64,000 nucleotides of DNA from Thainema sp966674685. GTDB lineage: Bacteria > Cyanobacteriota > Cyanobacteriia > Phormidesmidales > Phormidesmidaceae. A model generated the notes under the pieces. It searched no databases, was not told the DNA's origin, and saw only the letters and a program-made list of their open reading frames with translations. The stretch's first letter is position 1; the number at the start of each line of letters is the position of its first letter. The position numbers were made by a program, and so were the translations under genes. Positions 35,341-44,046 of this stretch are shown here, in pieces. The stretch is from NCBI GenBank assembly GCA_966674685.1, contig CBKWJC010000018.1, positions 1-64,000 on the forward strand, written 5' to 3'.

Positions 35341-35659
35341 ATAGCCAGTTGATCACTTGCTGGCGTTCTGCTGGCTCAAGGCTAAACATACCGTTCATGC
35401 GGGTGCGATCGTCAATCGCTTCCATGTCAGCCAACGTGAAGAGTCCGGCCTTATTGGCAATTTTGCACAGCAAGTCATCCCGGTCTTCTTGATTTTTGGC
35501 ATAGCGATAGAGACGGGCCTGTTTGCTGAGATAGGTCACATCATAGTTTTCTTCGTCGAGCCGCTGTCTGAGATCCTCAGGTACTGGCTCAGATTCAACC
35601 ATCTGAGCGTAATCGGTATCTAAGATGCCAAGATCGACAATTTTGGGTTTATCACTCAC
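35315..35659 (-). CDS. Conserved cyanobacterial hypothetical protein
   Basis: 114 residues, acidic, all-helical by composition: KPKIVDLGILDTDYAQMVES, EENYDVTYLSKQARLYRYAK, NQEDRDDLLCKIANKAGLFT and ERQQVINWLYDEMQIQI. I recognise no motif with a known function and no membrane segment. The 3' end overlaps the downstream HAD phosphatase, so the two are probably translated from one message. Confidence 0.75.
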   Translation of the reverse strand: MSDKPKIVDLGILDTDYAQMVESEPVPEDLRQRLDEENYDVTYLSKQARLYRYAKNQEDRDDLLCKIANKAGLFTLADMEAIDDRTRMNGMFSLEPAERQQVINWLYDEMQIQI

Positions 35660-35932
35660 AGTTTATTACTCACTGAATGCATCAGTTTATCAAGCCATTT
35701 GATAAGACTGACCTGTTATAGTCATTCTGTTTGGGTGGGTTAAAGGGATTACGACCCAATTGCCATTACCCTTATTCCGTCTGTCTAGCTTCAGGATGTC
35801 ACTCTTCTCCCAAAAGCTCGGCAGGTTTAATAAAGCTGTAATCTGATCCCGCCCGTTTGACGAACAAATGTCAACGACTGGTCAGAATAAAGATGGCATG
35901 TTGAGTCAGTTGCATGTACGAGGAGCATGATT

Positions 35933-36718
35933 ATGCTAGCAAAACGAATTCTGCCCTGTTTGGATGTGAAGGCTGGACGGGTCGTAAAAGGCGTCAATTT
36001 CGTCGATTTGCGGGATGCGGGTGATCCGGTTGAACTCGCTCAAGCCTACAATGAGGCCGGGGCAGATGAACTGGTGTTTCTCGATATTACGGCTACGCAT
36101 GAAGACCGGGATATCATTTTTGACGTAGTCTATCGAACAGCTGAGCAGGTTTTCATCCCGCTGACGGTGGGTGGAGGCATTAGCTCCTTAGAAACGATTA
36201 AAAAACTGTTGCGTGCCGGGGCTGATAAGGTCAGCATTAACTCATCGGCGGTGCGAAATCCAGATTTTATTAGTGAAGCCAGCGATCGCTTTGGCTGCCA
36301 GTGTATCGTGGTGGCAATTGATGCTCGTCGCCGCTCTGATCCGGAGCATCCGGGCTGGGATGTCTATGTGCGGGGAGGACGAGAGAATACTGGACTGGAT
36401 GCGATCGCATGGGCCAAAGAAGTCGCCCAGCGGGGTGCAGGTGAGTTACTCATCACCAGTATGGATGCCGATGGAACCCAAGCAGGATATGACTTAGAGC
36501 TAACGCGAACCATTGCCGAGCAGGTAGAAATTCCGGTGATTGCTTCCGGCGGTGCAGGTAACTGTGATCATATTCGTGAAGCATTGACGGACGGTAAAGC
36601 CGAAGCAGCCTTATTGGCGTCGCTGCTGCATTACGGTCAGCTCACTGTAGCGGAAATTAAAGACCATTTGGCTCAACATCAGATTCCGGTTCGGCATCTT
36701 GTCCCCAATCCGCTGTAG
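35933..36718 (+). CDS. hisF: Imidazole glycerol phosphate synthase cyclase subunit
   Basis: 261 residues, TIM barrel. It takes ammonia from HisH to close the imidazole ring and release AICAR. Catalytic Asp in RILPCLDVKAGRVVKG and in CIVVAIDARR; phosphate-binding loops VGGGISS, GADKVSIN, TSMDADGTQAGYDLEL and IASGGAGN are complete. The ORF also opens at an ATG at 35927, but GAGGAG ends only one base before that codon and is seven bases from the ATG at 35933, so 35933 is used. A long hairpin (36746-36783) follows. It is not in a his operon, as is usual in cyanobacteria. Confidence 0.97.
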   Translation: MLAKRILPCLDVKAGRVVKGVNFVDLRDAGDPVELAQAYNEAGADELVFLDITATHEDRDIIFDVVYRTAEQVFIPLTVGGGISSLETIKKLLRAGADKVSINSSAVRNPDFISEASDRFGCQCIVVAIDARRRSDPEHPGWDVYVRGGRENTGLDAIAWAKEVAQRGAGELLITSMDADGTQAGYDLELTRTIAEQVEIPVIASGGAGNCDHIREALTDGKAEAALLASLLHYGQLTVAEIKDHLAQHQIPVRHLVPNPL

Positions 36719-36745
36719 ACATCTAAGTGTCTCTCATAAAAGCTT

Positions 36746-36783
36746 CCGTTTTTAAAGCAGCCGCACGGCTGCTTTAAAAACGG
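36746..36783. repeat. Hairpin after hisF
   Basis: A perfect 17-base inverted repeat (CCGTTTTTAAAGCAGCC, 36746-36762, with 36767-36783), loop GCAC. It lacks a strong T-run, so it may be a palindromic repeat recruited as a transcript end. Confidence 0.7.
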
Positions 36784-37061
36784 CTCCTTACCCAAGTCTG
36801 CAAGCCCACTTGTTACAGAACAACCCAAGGGTGATGTTGCCGCTGCATCGCGGTGCAGCATCGCTTTTCCGGCTTCCGGGGGAATGGTGCAAAATATGAG
36901 CCAGGCTATATGTGGATTTCGTAACAAAAAAACTGAACGAACTGTGCCAATAAAATTGGGATCTTTTAAGATTTATCGGACGACAGTTAAGATTAACTGT
37001 TGTTACAATATGTAAAATAAAGCTCTTAATGATAAAGCTAACTTAAAAGCTCCCCCATAGC
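36784..37061. other. Spacer upstream of a small membrane protein
   Basis: With the hairpin just before it, this completes a gap of about 340 bases. It has a second imperfect stem (CTGCA...TGCAG near 36843-36858) and an AT-rich stretch 36960-37050 that is a plausible promoter. No gene is seen. Confidence 0.4.
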
Positions 37062-37307
37062 ATGTTCCTTATCATCATTGCTGTCATTGGCATGGTTGCT
37101 TGGTCACTGCATCTCATGCAGCAAGCAGTCGAAGTCCAAGAATTTTCTCTCATGTTAGCCGGTTGCCTAGTGGCGGCGGCGGCAGCCGCCATGATGGTGG
37201 TCTATTTTTTGATGGGAGACTACGTAGTTTACATGACACATGCGTCGCATACGACTAGTTTCTTTCGGGTCGTTTCCAGCGGTGTTGAGACGGTAACCAG
37301 CTTTTGA
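37062..37307 (+). CDS. Small two-helix membrane protein
   Basis: 81 residues with two predicted membrane segments: MFLIIIAVIGMVAWSLHLM (1-19) and SLMLAGCLVAAAAAAMMVVY (about 29-48, continuing into FLMGD). A polar tail ends SHTTSFFRVVSSGVETVTSF. No motif with known function. It is 77 bases upstream of rph with no terminator between, so it may share a transcript. Confidence 0.6.
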   Translation: MFLIIIAVIGMVAWSLHLMQQAVEVQEFSLMLAGCLVAAAAAAMMVVYFLMGDYVVYMTHASHTTSFFRVVSSGVETVTSF

Positions 37308-37384
37308 GCATTTGCGGAGCGGCTTAAGTACTATCGTCTTGCGTCTGCTGTATCCTGAGTGAGGCATTCCAGTAGGAGACTAGT

Positions 37385-38158
37385 ATGGCTTGGCAGCGGC
37401 CCGACGATCGCAAACCGGATCAACTCCGTTCAGTTAAATTTGAGCGCCACTTCACTCAATTTGCCCCCGGTTCAGTTTTGATTCACTGTGGCAATACGCA
37501 AGTACTTTGTACGGTCTCGATTCAGCCTGGAGTGCCGCGTTTTTTGCAAGACACCGGACAGGGATGGCTAACAGCAGAATATCGCATGTTACCAAGCGCC
37601 ACGCCTCAGCGACAGGCTCGTGAGTTGATGAAGCTGTCGGGGCGTACACAAGAAATTCAGCGGCTGATTGGTCGCAGCCTGCGAGCTGCCCTGGATATGA
37701 AACTACTGGGTGAGCGGACGTTGTGGATTGATGCGGATGTCCTACAAGCCGATGCGGGGACGCGGACGGCAGCAATTACGGGATCTTATGTGGCCATGCA
37801 AGATGCGATCTCGTATCTGATTCAGCAGGGAGAACTAGAGCAATCTCCCATCAAACAGCAGATAGCAGCTGTTTCGGTTGGCATTATTGAAGGGGAAGCC
37901 TATCTGGACTTGAACTATCCGGAAGATCTCAAAGCTGAGGTGGATTGCAATATCGTGCTAGACAGCCATCTTAATGTAATTGAGATTCAGGGCACTGCCG
38001 AAGAACAGAGCTTCAGCCGCTCTCAACTGAACCGGATGCTTGACCTAGCCGAAAAGGGAATTACGGAACTAATGACAGCGCAGCAAAACGTCCTCAGGAA
38101 TGGGTTTTTTTTTTTTGGTGTCCAGTTTGTCAGGGAGTTTTTGGATTTTGCCCGTTGA
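37385..38158 (+). CDS. rph: Ribonuclease PH
   Basis: 257 residues. It is a phosphorolytic 3'-5' exonuclease that trims tRNA 3' ends. Family signatures: RPDDRKPDQLRSVKFER, GNTQVLCTVSIQPGVPRFLQ, GWLTAEYRMLPSATPQR, the RNase PH box LWIDADVLQADAGTRTAAIT, and VDCNIVLDS with IEIQGTAEEQSFSR. GGAG lies seven bases before the ATG. The last 17 or so residues (RNGFFFFGVQFVREFLDFAR) are not typical of the family and include a run of 12 T (38105-38116) that encodes FFFF; polymerase or ribosome slippage there would alter only the tail. The catalytic part is intact. Confidence 0.95.
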   Translation: MAWQRPDDRKPDQLRSVKFERHFTQFAPGSVLIHCGNTQVLCTVSIQPGVPRFLQDTGQGWLTAEYRMLPSATPQRQARELMKLSGRTQEIQRLIGRSLRAALDMKLLGERTLWIDADVLQADAGTRTAAITGSYVAMQDAISYLIQQGELEQSPIKQQIAAVSVGIIEGEAYLDLNYPEDLKAEVDCNIVLDSHLNVIEIQGTAEEQSFSRSQLNRMLDLAEKGITELMTAQQNVLRNGFFFFGVQFVREFLDFAR

Positions 38159-38276
38159 GACCTGGACGTGATATCTGTTCCGCCGCGTCGCGGCGGCACA
38201 GCTATCCTGCTGAGTTTTGGTGCAAGATGTGAAGATTGGAATCGGTCATAGCAATAATGTCTTTCTAGGATTTTCT

Positions 38277-38963
38277 ATGAAGCGAGTGTTTATTTCCACA
38301 ACCTTAAGCCTAGCGGCCTTGGGCTGGTTGGGAACGGGTCTGTTGCCAGCACTAGCAACTTCTGATTTGCTGGCTCAAGTGGTCGAAGGCATTGATCTAA
38401 GCCGAGCAAAGAACCTGGCTCGCCAAGCGGCTGAAGAGCTTAATGGGGGTTTGGGTGAATACCGAGCTGAGCCTTCTATGCATGGCCCTGCCCGCCAGTC
38501 TCCTTACGTTGAAAACAGCGATGGTTCCTGGACGTTCACATTCCGGGGTCGGGAACCGGGATCAGCGGAATACACGGTTGAGAGCGTGGTCAATGTCTCT
38601 TCTACTGGAGGTATTGCGGTGGAATACAACGGCCCCATCCGGGCTACGACCGTCTTTCCTGAACCGCCCCCGGCTGACGCGGGTATTTCCTCCGCATTCG
38701 AGCGAGTCAGTGCTAGTCGTGCTAAGAACCTAGCCCGTCAGGCCGCTGAGCGTATTAACGGTGGTCTGGGTGCTTATCGAGCCGAACCCGCGATGCACGG
38801 CCCTGTAACCGATGCGCCCTATGTCGATAATGGGGATGGTACTTGGACATTCACGTTTCAGGGTGGTCTACCGGGAGCCGCAGCCTATACGGTTGAAAGC
38901 GTAGTAACGGTTAGCACAACGGGCGATATCACCATTGACTACAACGGTGATGTTCGCGAGTAA
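38277..38963 (+). CDS. Secreted protein with two tandem copies of a small cyanobacterial domain
   Basis: 228 residues from the ATG at 38277 (MKRVFISTTLSLAALGWLG), a signal peptide with likely cleavage after ALA; an upstream in-frame start at 38217 would bury it. Two copies of a domain of about 78 residues follow (residues 42-119 and 147-224): SRAKNLARQAAE, NGGLG, YRAEP, MHGP, YV-N-DG-WTFTF-G, PG, YTVESVV, VS-TG and YNG occur in each in the same order. A Pro-rich linker (FPEPPPADAG) separates them. I have seen this motif as single-domain exported cyanobacterial proteins of unknown role. It acts outside the cytosol. Confidence 0.8.
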   Translation: MKRVFISTTLSLAALGWLGTGLLPALATSDLLAQVVEGIDLSRAKNLARQAAEELNGGLGEYRAEPSMHGPARQSPYVENSDGSWTFTFRGREPGSAEYTVESVVNVSSTGGIAVEYNGPIRATTVFPEPPPADAGISSAFERVSASRAKNLARQAAERINGGLGAYRAEPAMHGPVTDAPYVDNGDGTWTFTFQGGLPGAAAYTVESVVTVSTTGDITIDYNGDVRE

Positions 38964-39006
38964 TGTCTCTGCTGTACTGGCGCTCAGACCGAATCCAGCT
39001 AAAGTC

Positions 39007-39041
39007 TTTGTGAAAAGCAGGTGCAGCCTGCTTTTCACAAA
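39007..39041. repeat. MITE-like hairpin repeat, family A/B
   Basis: Arms TTTGTGAAAAGCAGG (39007-39021) and the complement (39027-39041), loop TGCAG. The left flank contains ACCGAATCC, matching the GGATTCGGT end of the element near 41051-41122. Confidence 0.65.
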
Positions 39042-39115
39042 AAATAGAAACTGATTTTGATGAGCAGATTGCGTACAGCATAGCTTGATTCAGCTTTTGC
39101 AGCTCGTAAATAAGG

Positions 39116-39164
39116 AACCCAAAAAGCCTTTTTCCCGATGTGGTGGAAAAAGGCTTTTTGGGTT
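39116..39164 (-). terminator. Terminator after photolyase gene
   Basis: A 20-base perfect inverted repeat, AACCCAAAAAGCCTTTTTCC with its complement (39145-39164), loop of nine bases, lying 14 bases after the stop at 39178. Confidence 0.8.
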
Positions 39165-39177
39165 TGTAAGGAAGAGT

Positions 39178-40629
39178 TTACTTTTGTGCTTGATAGCGAG
39201 CTTTAAACTCTCGCTGCTGCTGTTTGTGGTCAACAATGGGCGTGGGATAGCCACAGCGATCGCACTCTGAAGCAGAAATTTTGCCTGTCACTAAGGCTTC
39301 AGTATCAATGCTACTCAGTTCCGGTAGCCAGGCGCGAATATATTCAGCATCGGGGTCGAATTTTTGAGCTTGACTGGCCGGATTGAAAATTCGCAGCGGT
39401 TTTGGGTCAAGCCCACAGGAGGCGCTCCACTGCCAGCCACCGTTATTGGAAGCCAAATCGCCATCATAAAGCTTCTGCATAAAGTACTTTTCGCCCCAGC
39501 GCCAGTCGATGATTAGGTCTTTGGTCAAAAAACTGGCCACAATCATGCGGCAGCGGTTGTGCATCCAGCCGATGGTGTTGAGCTGACGCATGGCGGCATC
39601 GACAATGGGATAGCCTGTCTGCCCCTCGCACCAGGCTTGGAAATGCTCGTCGTTATTATCCCAAGGAAAGTCGCGAAACTGGTCGCGGTACGGCTCATCG
39701 GCCAGATTCGGGAAGAAATAAAGGGCGTGCTGGTAGAACTCGCGCCAGGCCAACTCCTGCTGCCAGGATTGGATATTGGCACGGCTGTCGTCGCTGCGGG
39801 TGCGGCTGTAGGCATCCTGAGTGGCTTGCCAAACCTGGCGAACCCCAATTGCACCGAATTTCAAAGCCGCGCTGAGCTGGGACGTGCCCGGATGAGCCGG
39901 ATAGTTGCGCTGTTCGTCATATTCCCACAAACCGCGATCGCGAGCTGACTGCTGATCACCGTTACAGAATACGTCCAGTCGCTCTTGAGCCGCTGCTTCA
40001 CCTGGATCAAGTGGAAATTTACCATCCCATTGAAAGCCCAAATCTTTCGCTGTGGGCAGTTCAATCACGCCTGCTGCCTGAGCTGCTTTCTGCTCGGCTT
40101 CCGTTAGTGGTTCCAGCTCGGTCGGCGCATCATAGGGTGCCGCTTTTGCTCGACTATTCCAGTTCCGCCAAAAGGGAGTATAGACCGTATAGGGCTGATC
40201 CGAGGTTTTGGTCATAATCTCACCGGGCGCGTGGAGGAGCTGATCCCAGCCTGTTTTGACCGCTATATTCTCTTGTTTGAGGGCATCGGCAACGGTGCGA
40301 TCGCGGGTGCGGGCATAGGGTTCAACATCCCGATTCCAGTAAACAGTATCCACTTGCAGCGTCCGCGCCAGCTTTGGCAATCCCTCCGTGGGATCGGCCT
40401 TTAAGATTAGCAGTTGTCCTCCTGCTGCCTGATATTGCTGCTGCAGCTCCCGGAGACAACCCAACATATAGGTCACGCGAGCCGGAGCCACATCATCGCG
40501 ATTCAAAATATTGGGATCGAGGCAAAAGACGCCAAGCACCCTGGCGCTTTCCTGTCGAGCCAATGCCAATCCCCGATTATCGGTTAAGCGCAGGTCGCGG
40601 CGATGCCAAAACAGAATCTTTTTTGTCAT
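39178..40629 (-). CDS. phrA: Deoxyribodipyrimidine photolyase, class I
   Basis: 483 residues, the length of the cyanobacterial 8-HDF-type photolyase. It repairs cyclobutane pyrimidine dimers with blue light. The N-terminal antenna domain starts ILFWHRRDLRLTDN. The FAD/helical domain holds YPAHPGTSQLSAALKFGAI, WQQELAWREFYQHAL, CEGQTGYPIVDAAMRQLN, TIGWMHNRCRMIVASFLTKD and DGDLASNNGGWQWSASCGLD, which contain FAD-binding and electron-transfer Trp positions. CPD photolyase is preferred over cryptochrome because these motifs are intact. Single gene with its own strong terminator. Confidence 0.95.
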   Translation of the reverse strand: MTKKILFWHRRDLRLTDNRGLALARQESARVLGVFCLDPNILNRDDVAPARVTYMLGCLRELQQQYQAAGGQLLILKADPTEGLPKLARTLQVDTVYWNRDVEPYARTRDRTVADALKQENIAVKTGWDQLLHAPGEIMTKTSDQPYTVYTPFWRNWNSRAKAAPYDAPTELEPLTEAEQKAAQAAGVIELPTAKDLGFQWDGKFPLDPGEAAAQERLDVFCNGDQQSARDRGLWEYDEQRNYPAHPGTSQLSAALKFGAIGVRQVWQATQDAYSRTRSDDSRANIQSWQQELAWREFYQHALYFFPNLADEPYRDQFRDFPWDNNDEHFQAWCEGQTGYPIVDAAMRQLNTIGWMHNRCRMIVASFLTKDLIIDWRWGEKYFMQKLYDGDLASNNGGWQWSASCGLDPKPLRIFNPASQAQKFDPDAEYIRAWLPELSSIDTEALVTGKISASECDRCGYPTPIVDHKQQQREFKARYQAQK

Positions 40630-41142
40630 GGATCAATGAATGAATAATGGCTGCAAATTTTGTAAATAAATGAATTCTTTAGATTTGACCTGGGAGCTAC
40701 CCCTACAGTCTGGGGACACTAAATAAAAAACACCCCAGACCCCATTCAAGCATCTGCCTCTTGCCCTCTTCCAAGTTGTTTACCACTAGAGGTGTTCCTC
40801 AAAAATTACTATTTTGGATGCAACTACCGAGAATAATTCCTGAAACAACCTGGTGTTCACTGGCCTGCACGGCATTTATCCGGACAGGATGGTGTAATCG
40901 AATGACCCAATTTCAGCGAAAACTCATGGAACAAATGACATCATGATTCACCCCACTGGCTTACCCAATCTGAGTGATCGCTGCCGAATTGATAGAATTT
41001 CGAGCCAGGACTCTCGTACTCATGCGAAATCTGCTTGCAAAAACAGGTTTGATGTTTTGTGAAAGTTAGATATAGCCTGACTTTCACAAAACATCATGCA
41101 GGTTCTTTCTATCGGATTCGGTATAACTATCAGTCTTGATGG
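40630..41142. other. Spacer with a hairpin repeat next to the kinase start
   Basis: Contains the inverted repeat of 41051-41097. A frame at 40761-40946 has no recognisable feature and I did not call it. Confidence 0.45.
41051..41122. repeat. MITE-like hairpin repeat, family A/B
   Basis: Arms TGATGTTTTGTGAAAGT (41051-41067) and the complement (41081-41097), loop of 13 bases, right end GGATTCGGTATAAC. It ends about 20 bases before the histidine kinase start. Confidence 0.65.
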
Positions 41143-43047
41143 ATGATAAAGTGCTCACCACCTATGGATAAGCTATCGCCTCTCGATCTTCCATATCGAT
41201 ACTTACGGGAAAGCCAGTCGGGCGGCTTGCGCGACTGGTTAATGCAGACAGCATCATGGCAACAATTCCTTGATTTTGCTCCCATTGGGACTGCTATTGT
41301 GCAACGCAATGGCACATTTGTCTATGTTAATCCGGCGTTCTATATGACGTTTGAGATCAACAGTCAGAGGTCGCCTGGACTATCCCTGGTAGAGTTTATC
41401 CAGCCGCCTGATCAGCCAACCTATGCCGCACTGCACCATCAGTTGTGGACGGGGAAGCTGGAGCAGATTGAGATGGTTTATACCTATCGGGCTGATGATG
41501 GCCAGGTTTACCCTGTTTTGCTCAAAGAAATCCTGCTGCCTGTGAATGACTCACCGATTGATCCGCTGAGCATTGTGCAGGTGTTGAATGTTGCGGCATC
41601 CTCACTGCGGTTAGCGCCTGGTCAGGCTGAAACGAGCGCTTCAACAGAATTAGCCACGACGACCACCTATGCTGAGAGCACGCTGCGTCATCTCAATCAG
41701 TCCCTAGAGCGACAGGTAAAGCTACGCACGATTCAACTGGAATTGGCAAATCAGTTTGAGGCTACGCTGAAGCGGATTACTGATAAGGTGCGCGATAGCT
41801 TAAATGAGCAGCAGATTCTGCAAACGGCGGTGGAAGAACTTGCGATCGCAGTCGGCGTGTTTGGCTGTAATGCTGCTCTATACGACTTTGATCACCATCT
41901 GTCTCGGGTAGTCTACGAATCCACCCAGTCTGCTGGATCACGGCAAGGTCGTGCAGCCCAGATGGATAAATTTCCTGAGCTTTACAACCAGCTTTTACAG
42001 GGTACGTCGTTTCAGTTTTGCTCGCTTTTGCCCCATCCAGAACGAGGTCGATCTGCGCTGCTGGCTGTCCCGCTCATCGACCAAGACCAAGTAATTGGCG
42101 ACATTTGGCTAATCAACCACAGCTACTATGGCTTTCGAGCAGAAGATCTTCGCCTCATGCAGCAAGTCGCCAACCAGTGCGTGATTGCGCTGCGTCAAGC
42201 CAAGCTCTACCAAGCAGCTCAAGCCCAGGTGAAAGAACTGGAACACTTAAATCAGATCAAAGATGACTTTTTGAGCACTATCTCCCATGAGCTGCGGACA
42301 CCGATGGCGAGTATCAAAATGGCGACGCAAATGCTCAGCATCATGCTGGCTCAGCTCGACCAAATGCAGCTCGGTCAGGCTGATATGACATCGCTGAATA
42401 TGAAGTCGCGGCTTCAGCAATATCTGGATATTCTGCAAACCGAGTGCCAGCGAGAGGTTGATTTAATCAATGATTTGCTTGATTTTTCGCTAGACGATTC
42501 CGAGCTGCGGCAGTCTCTATCTGACGTGCCTCCTGTCTTGACTCCGACCAGTCGATGGGCCGGACAGCTTGACTTGGAGCAGTTAATCCAGCAGTTGGTT
42601 AGCGAATATCAAGACCGATTACAGGCGCATTCCCGGCTGCTCCAGGTCGAACTTTCCGCCGATCTGGACGATATTGCGCTCAATGGTCAGCGGATGCAGC
42701 GGATTATTCGAGAACTTTTGGAAAACGCGATTAAATACACACCCGCAGGTGAAACCATTCAGATCGCGGCTCAGCGACTGCACGATACTGTTTTTATTCA
42801 AGTCAGCAACTCCGGTATCCACATTCCAGCGCAAGAGCTAGATCACATTTTTGATCCGTTTTACCGGATTCCCCAGTCCGATCGCTGGCAGCATCGCGGC
42901 ACGGGTTTAGGCTTAGCCCTGGTCAAACGCTTTGTTCACAGCTTGAACGGCACCATCACCGCCATCAATCGCGATCGCAATTTAACCATTACGATTCAAC
43001 TGCCTCTCGCTGCGTCGAATCAGCCCAAATCTGCGATCGCGAATTAG
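41143..43047 (+). CDS. Sensor histidine kinase with PAS and GAF domains
   Basis: About 634 residues. A PAS domain (about 40-160: FLDFAPIGTAIVQRNGTFVY) is followed by a coiled linker and a GAF domain (about 215-360: LQTAVEELAIAVGVFGCNAA ... VIGDIWLINH). The transmitter follows with H-box FLSTISHELRTPMASIKMA, N-box LLENAIKYTP, and F/G boxes FDPFYRIPQSD and HRGTGLGLALVKRFV. It has no membrane segment, so it senses a cytosolic signal. The cognate response regulator is not adjacent. Two ATG codons are possible (41143 and 41164), neither with a strong ribosome-binding site. It is a non-phytochrome GAF, as no chromophore Cys is obvious. Confidence 0.93.
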   Translation: MIKCSPPMDKLSPLDLPYRYLRESQSGGLRDWLMQTASWQQFLDFAPIGTAIVQRNGTFVYVNPAFYMTFEINSQRSPGLSLVEFIQPPDQPTYAALHHQLWTGKLEQIEMVYTYRADDGQVYPVLLKEILLPVNDSPIDPLSIVQVLNVAASSLRLAPGQAETSASTELATTTTYAESTLRHLNQSLERQVKLRTIQLELANQFEATLKRITDKVRDSLNEQQILQTAVEELAIAVGVFGCNAALYDFDHHLSRVVYESTQSAGSRQGRAAQMDKFPELYNQLLQGTSFQFCSLLPHPERGRSALLAVPLIDQDQVIGDIWLINHSYYGFRAEDLRLMQQVANQCVIALRQAKLYQAAQAQVKELEHLNQIKDDFLSTISHELRTPMASIKMATQMLSIMLAQLDQMQLGQADMTSLNMKSRLQQYLDILQTECQREVDLINDLLDFSLDDSELRQSLSDVPPVLTPTSRWAGQLDLEQLIQQLVSEYQDRLQAHSRLLQVELSADLDDIALNGQRMQRIIRELLENAIKYTPAGETIQIAAQRLHDTVFIQVSNSGIHIPAQELDHIFDPFYRIPQSDRWQHRGTGLGLALVKRFVHSLNGTITAINRDRNLTITIQLPLAASNQPKSAIAN

Positions 43048-43065
43048 CTAGAGTCACCATTTTAC

Positions 43066-43105
43066 GTATCTGGTAGGGGCGAATGCCATTCGCCCCCACG
43101 TAACG
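43066..43105. repeat. GTAGGGGCG-type inverted repeat, copy 3
   Basis: GGTAGGGGCGAATG with CATTCGCCCCCACG, loop of two bases, just downstream of the histidine kinase. It is homologous to 15561-15600. Confidence 0.65.
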
Positions 43106-43233
43106 TTTGTGGTTCGAAATTATTTTCTGTCTAAATGAAACCACCCTGCTTTTTAAGGCGATTTAGGAGGATTTGTCCGGGATTTAGACGATTTATTTAA
43201 GATGTGTATAAGCAATAGCTTCTGGGAGCGCTA

Positions 43234-43275
43234 AGCAAAATAGCCCTTGATGCAGGCATCAAGGGCTATTTTGCT
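43234..43275 (-). terminator. Terminator after hli
   Basis: A 20-base perfect inverted repeat, AGCAAAATAGCCCTTGATGC and its complement (43256-43275), sits 16 bases after the hli stop. Confidence 0.7.
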
Positions 43276-43291
43276 GAAATATCAAAGTGCC

Positions 43292-43435
43292 TTACATCAG
43301 GCCCAGTTGAGACAGAATGCCTTGTCCGGTGAAATATTCAGTTGCCAAACCGATGACAAAACCGAGCATCGCCAAACGGCCATTCCAGTTTTCTGCGAAT
43401 TCCGTAAAACCGAACTTTTGCTCTTGGTTATCCAT
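43292..43435 (-). CDS. hli: High-light-inducible one-helix protein
   Basis: 47 residues from the ATG at 43435 (MDNQEQKFGFTEFAENWNGR). The Chl-binding motif E15-x-x-N-G-R-x-A-M-x-G-F26 (ENWNGRLAMLGF) and one membrane helix are complete. These SCP/Hlip proteins bind chlorophyll and carotenoid, protect nascent photosystem II and aid pigment recycling during stress. AGAGGT lies a short distance before the ATG. The frame opens earlier at 43501 but that part codes for no conserved sequence. nblA is 67 bases upstream on the same strand, and a strong terminator follows. Confidence 0.93.
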   Translation of the reverse strand: MDNQEQKFGFTEFAENWNGRLAMLGFVIGLATEYFTGQGILSQLGLM

Positions 43436-43502
43436 GAAAGTTACCTCTGCTGTAAGTATGAACAATATTCCAAAAACCGCAAATTGTTCAGCTAGAGCCA
43501 AG

Positions 43503-43700
43503 CTAGACCGACATTGCGTCAGAATCTAGTCCCCAATCCTTGCGTAAGAAAGCCTGGTACATGTTTTCCCGCAGCATCATTTGCTCTTGCAGCTTGATCA
43601 AGAACTCCTGAGCCTGTTCACGGGACATCCGCTGAACCTGATCAGAAAATGTCCGTAAGTTAAACTGCTGTTCGAGAGATAAATGTGCAGAACTATCCAT
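43503..43700 (-). CDS. nblA: Phycobilisome degradation protein NblA
   Basis: 65 residues. NblA family sequence is continuous: LSLEQQFNLRTFSDQVQRMS, REQAQEFLIKLQEQMMLREN, MYQAFLRKDWG. The small helical homodimer acts as an adaptor delivering phycobiliproteins to Clp protease when nitrogen or sulfur is limiting. AAGGAG six bases before the ATG at 43700 supports this start over the upstream one at 43748. The last residues (LDSDAMSV) form a short extra tail. The hli gene follows on the same strand, consistent with co-induction under stress. No NtcA box (GTA-N8-TAC) was found upstream. Confidence 0.93.
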   Translation of the reverse strand: MDSSAHLSLEQQFNLRTFSDQVQRMSREQAQEFLIKLQEQMMLRENMYQAFLRKDWGLDSDAMSV

Positions 43701-44046
43701 GTCCGTCTCCTTAACACGAAGTAAAGGGTTCCTGAAGGTGAGCAACACCTAACTAGCTAAACTGCTTGTATCCGTGTAGCTGCGGCGTTACGCATCTCCT
43801 TGAAAAATAACTTAACACAAAGCATTACGATTCAGCAATAAAACTTGCAAAAATGCACCAATAGTAATAATAGGGTTTGGCTATTTGTAGCGGTTGCCAC
43901 AGTTTTGTACGGGGCGGTCGGTGCTGGATAGGAAAACTGATGCAAGTGTTGAGAACTGAATGCTGAGTGCTGGGAACAGCCCTCTCACCCCTCCCGGCTC
44001 AGTTTTTGAGAGTTGAGAATCGATTGATAGCCCAAGGGTCAAAAAG
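43701..44046. other. Divergent spacer between nblA and an SDR gene
   Basis: 346 bases. It is AT-rich at 43800-43880 (promoter-like) and contains GAGTGCTGGG-type text near 43965. No gene is seen. Confidence 0.4.

Noticed and set aside
40761..40946. 61-codon ORF between photolyase and histidine kinase
   Set aside because: Composition is unlike a folded protein and no ribosome-binding site is present.
43701..44046. NtcA box upstream of nblA
   Set aside because: No GTA-N8-TAC pattern; the nearest match has ten bases between the half-sites.
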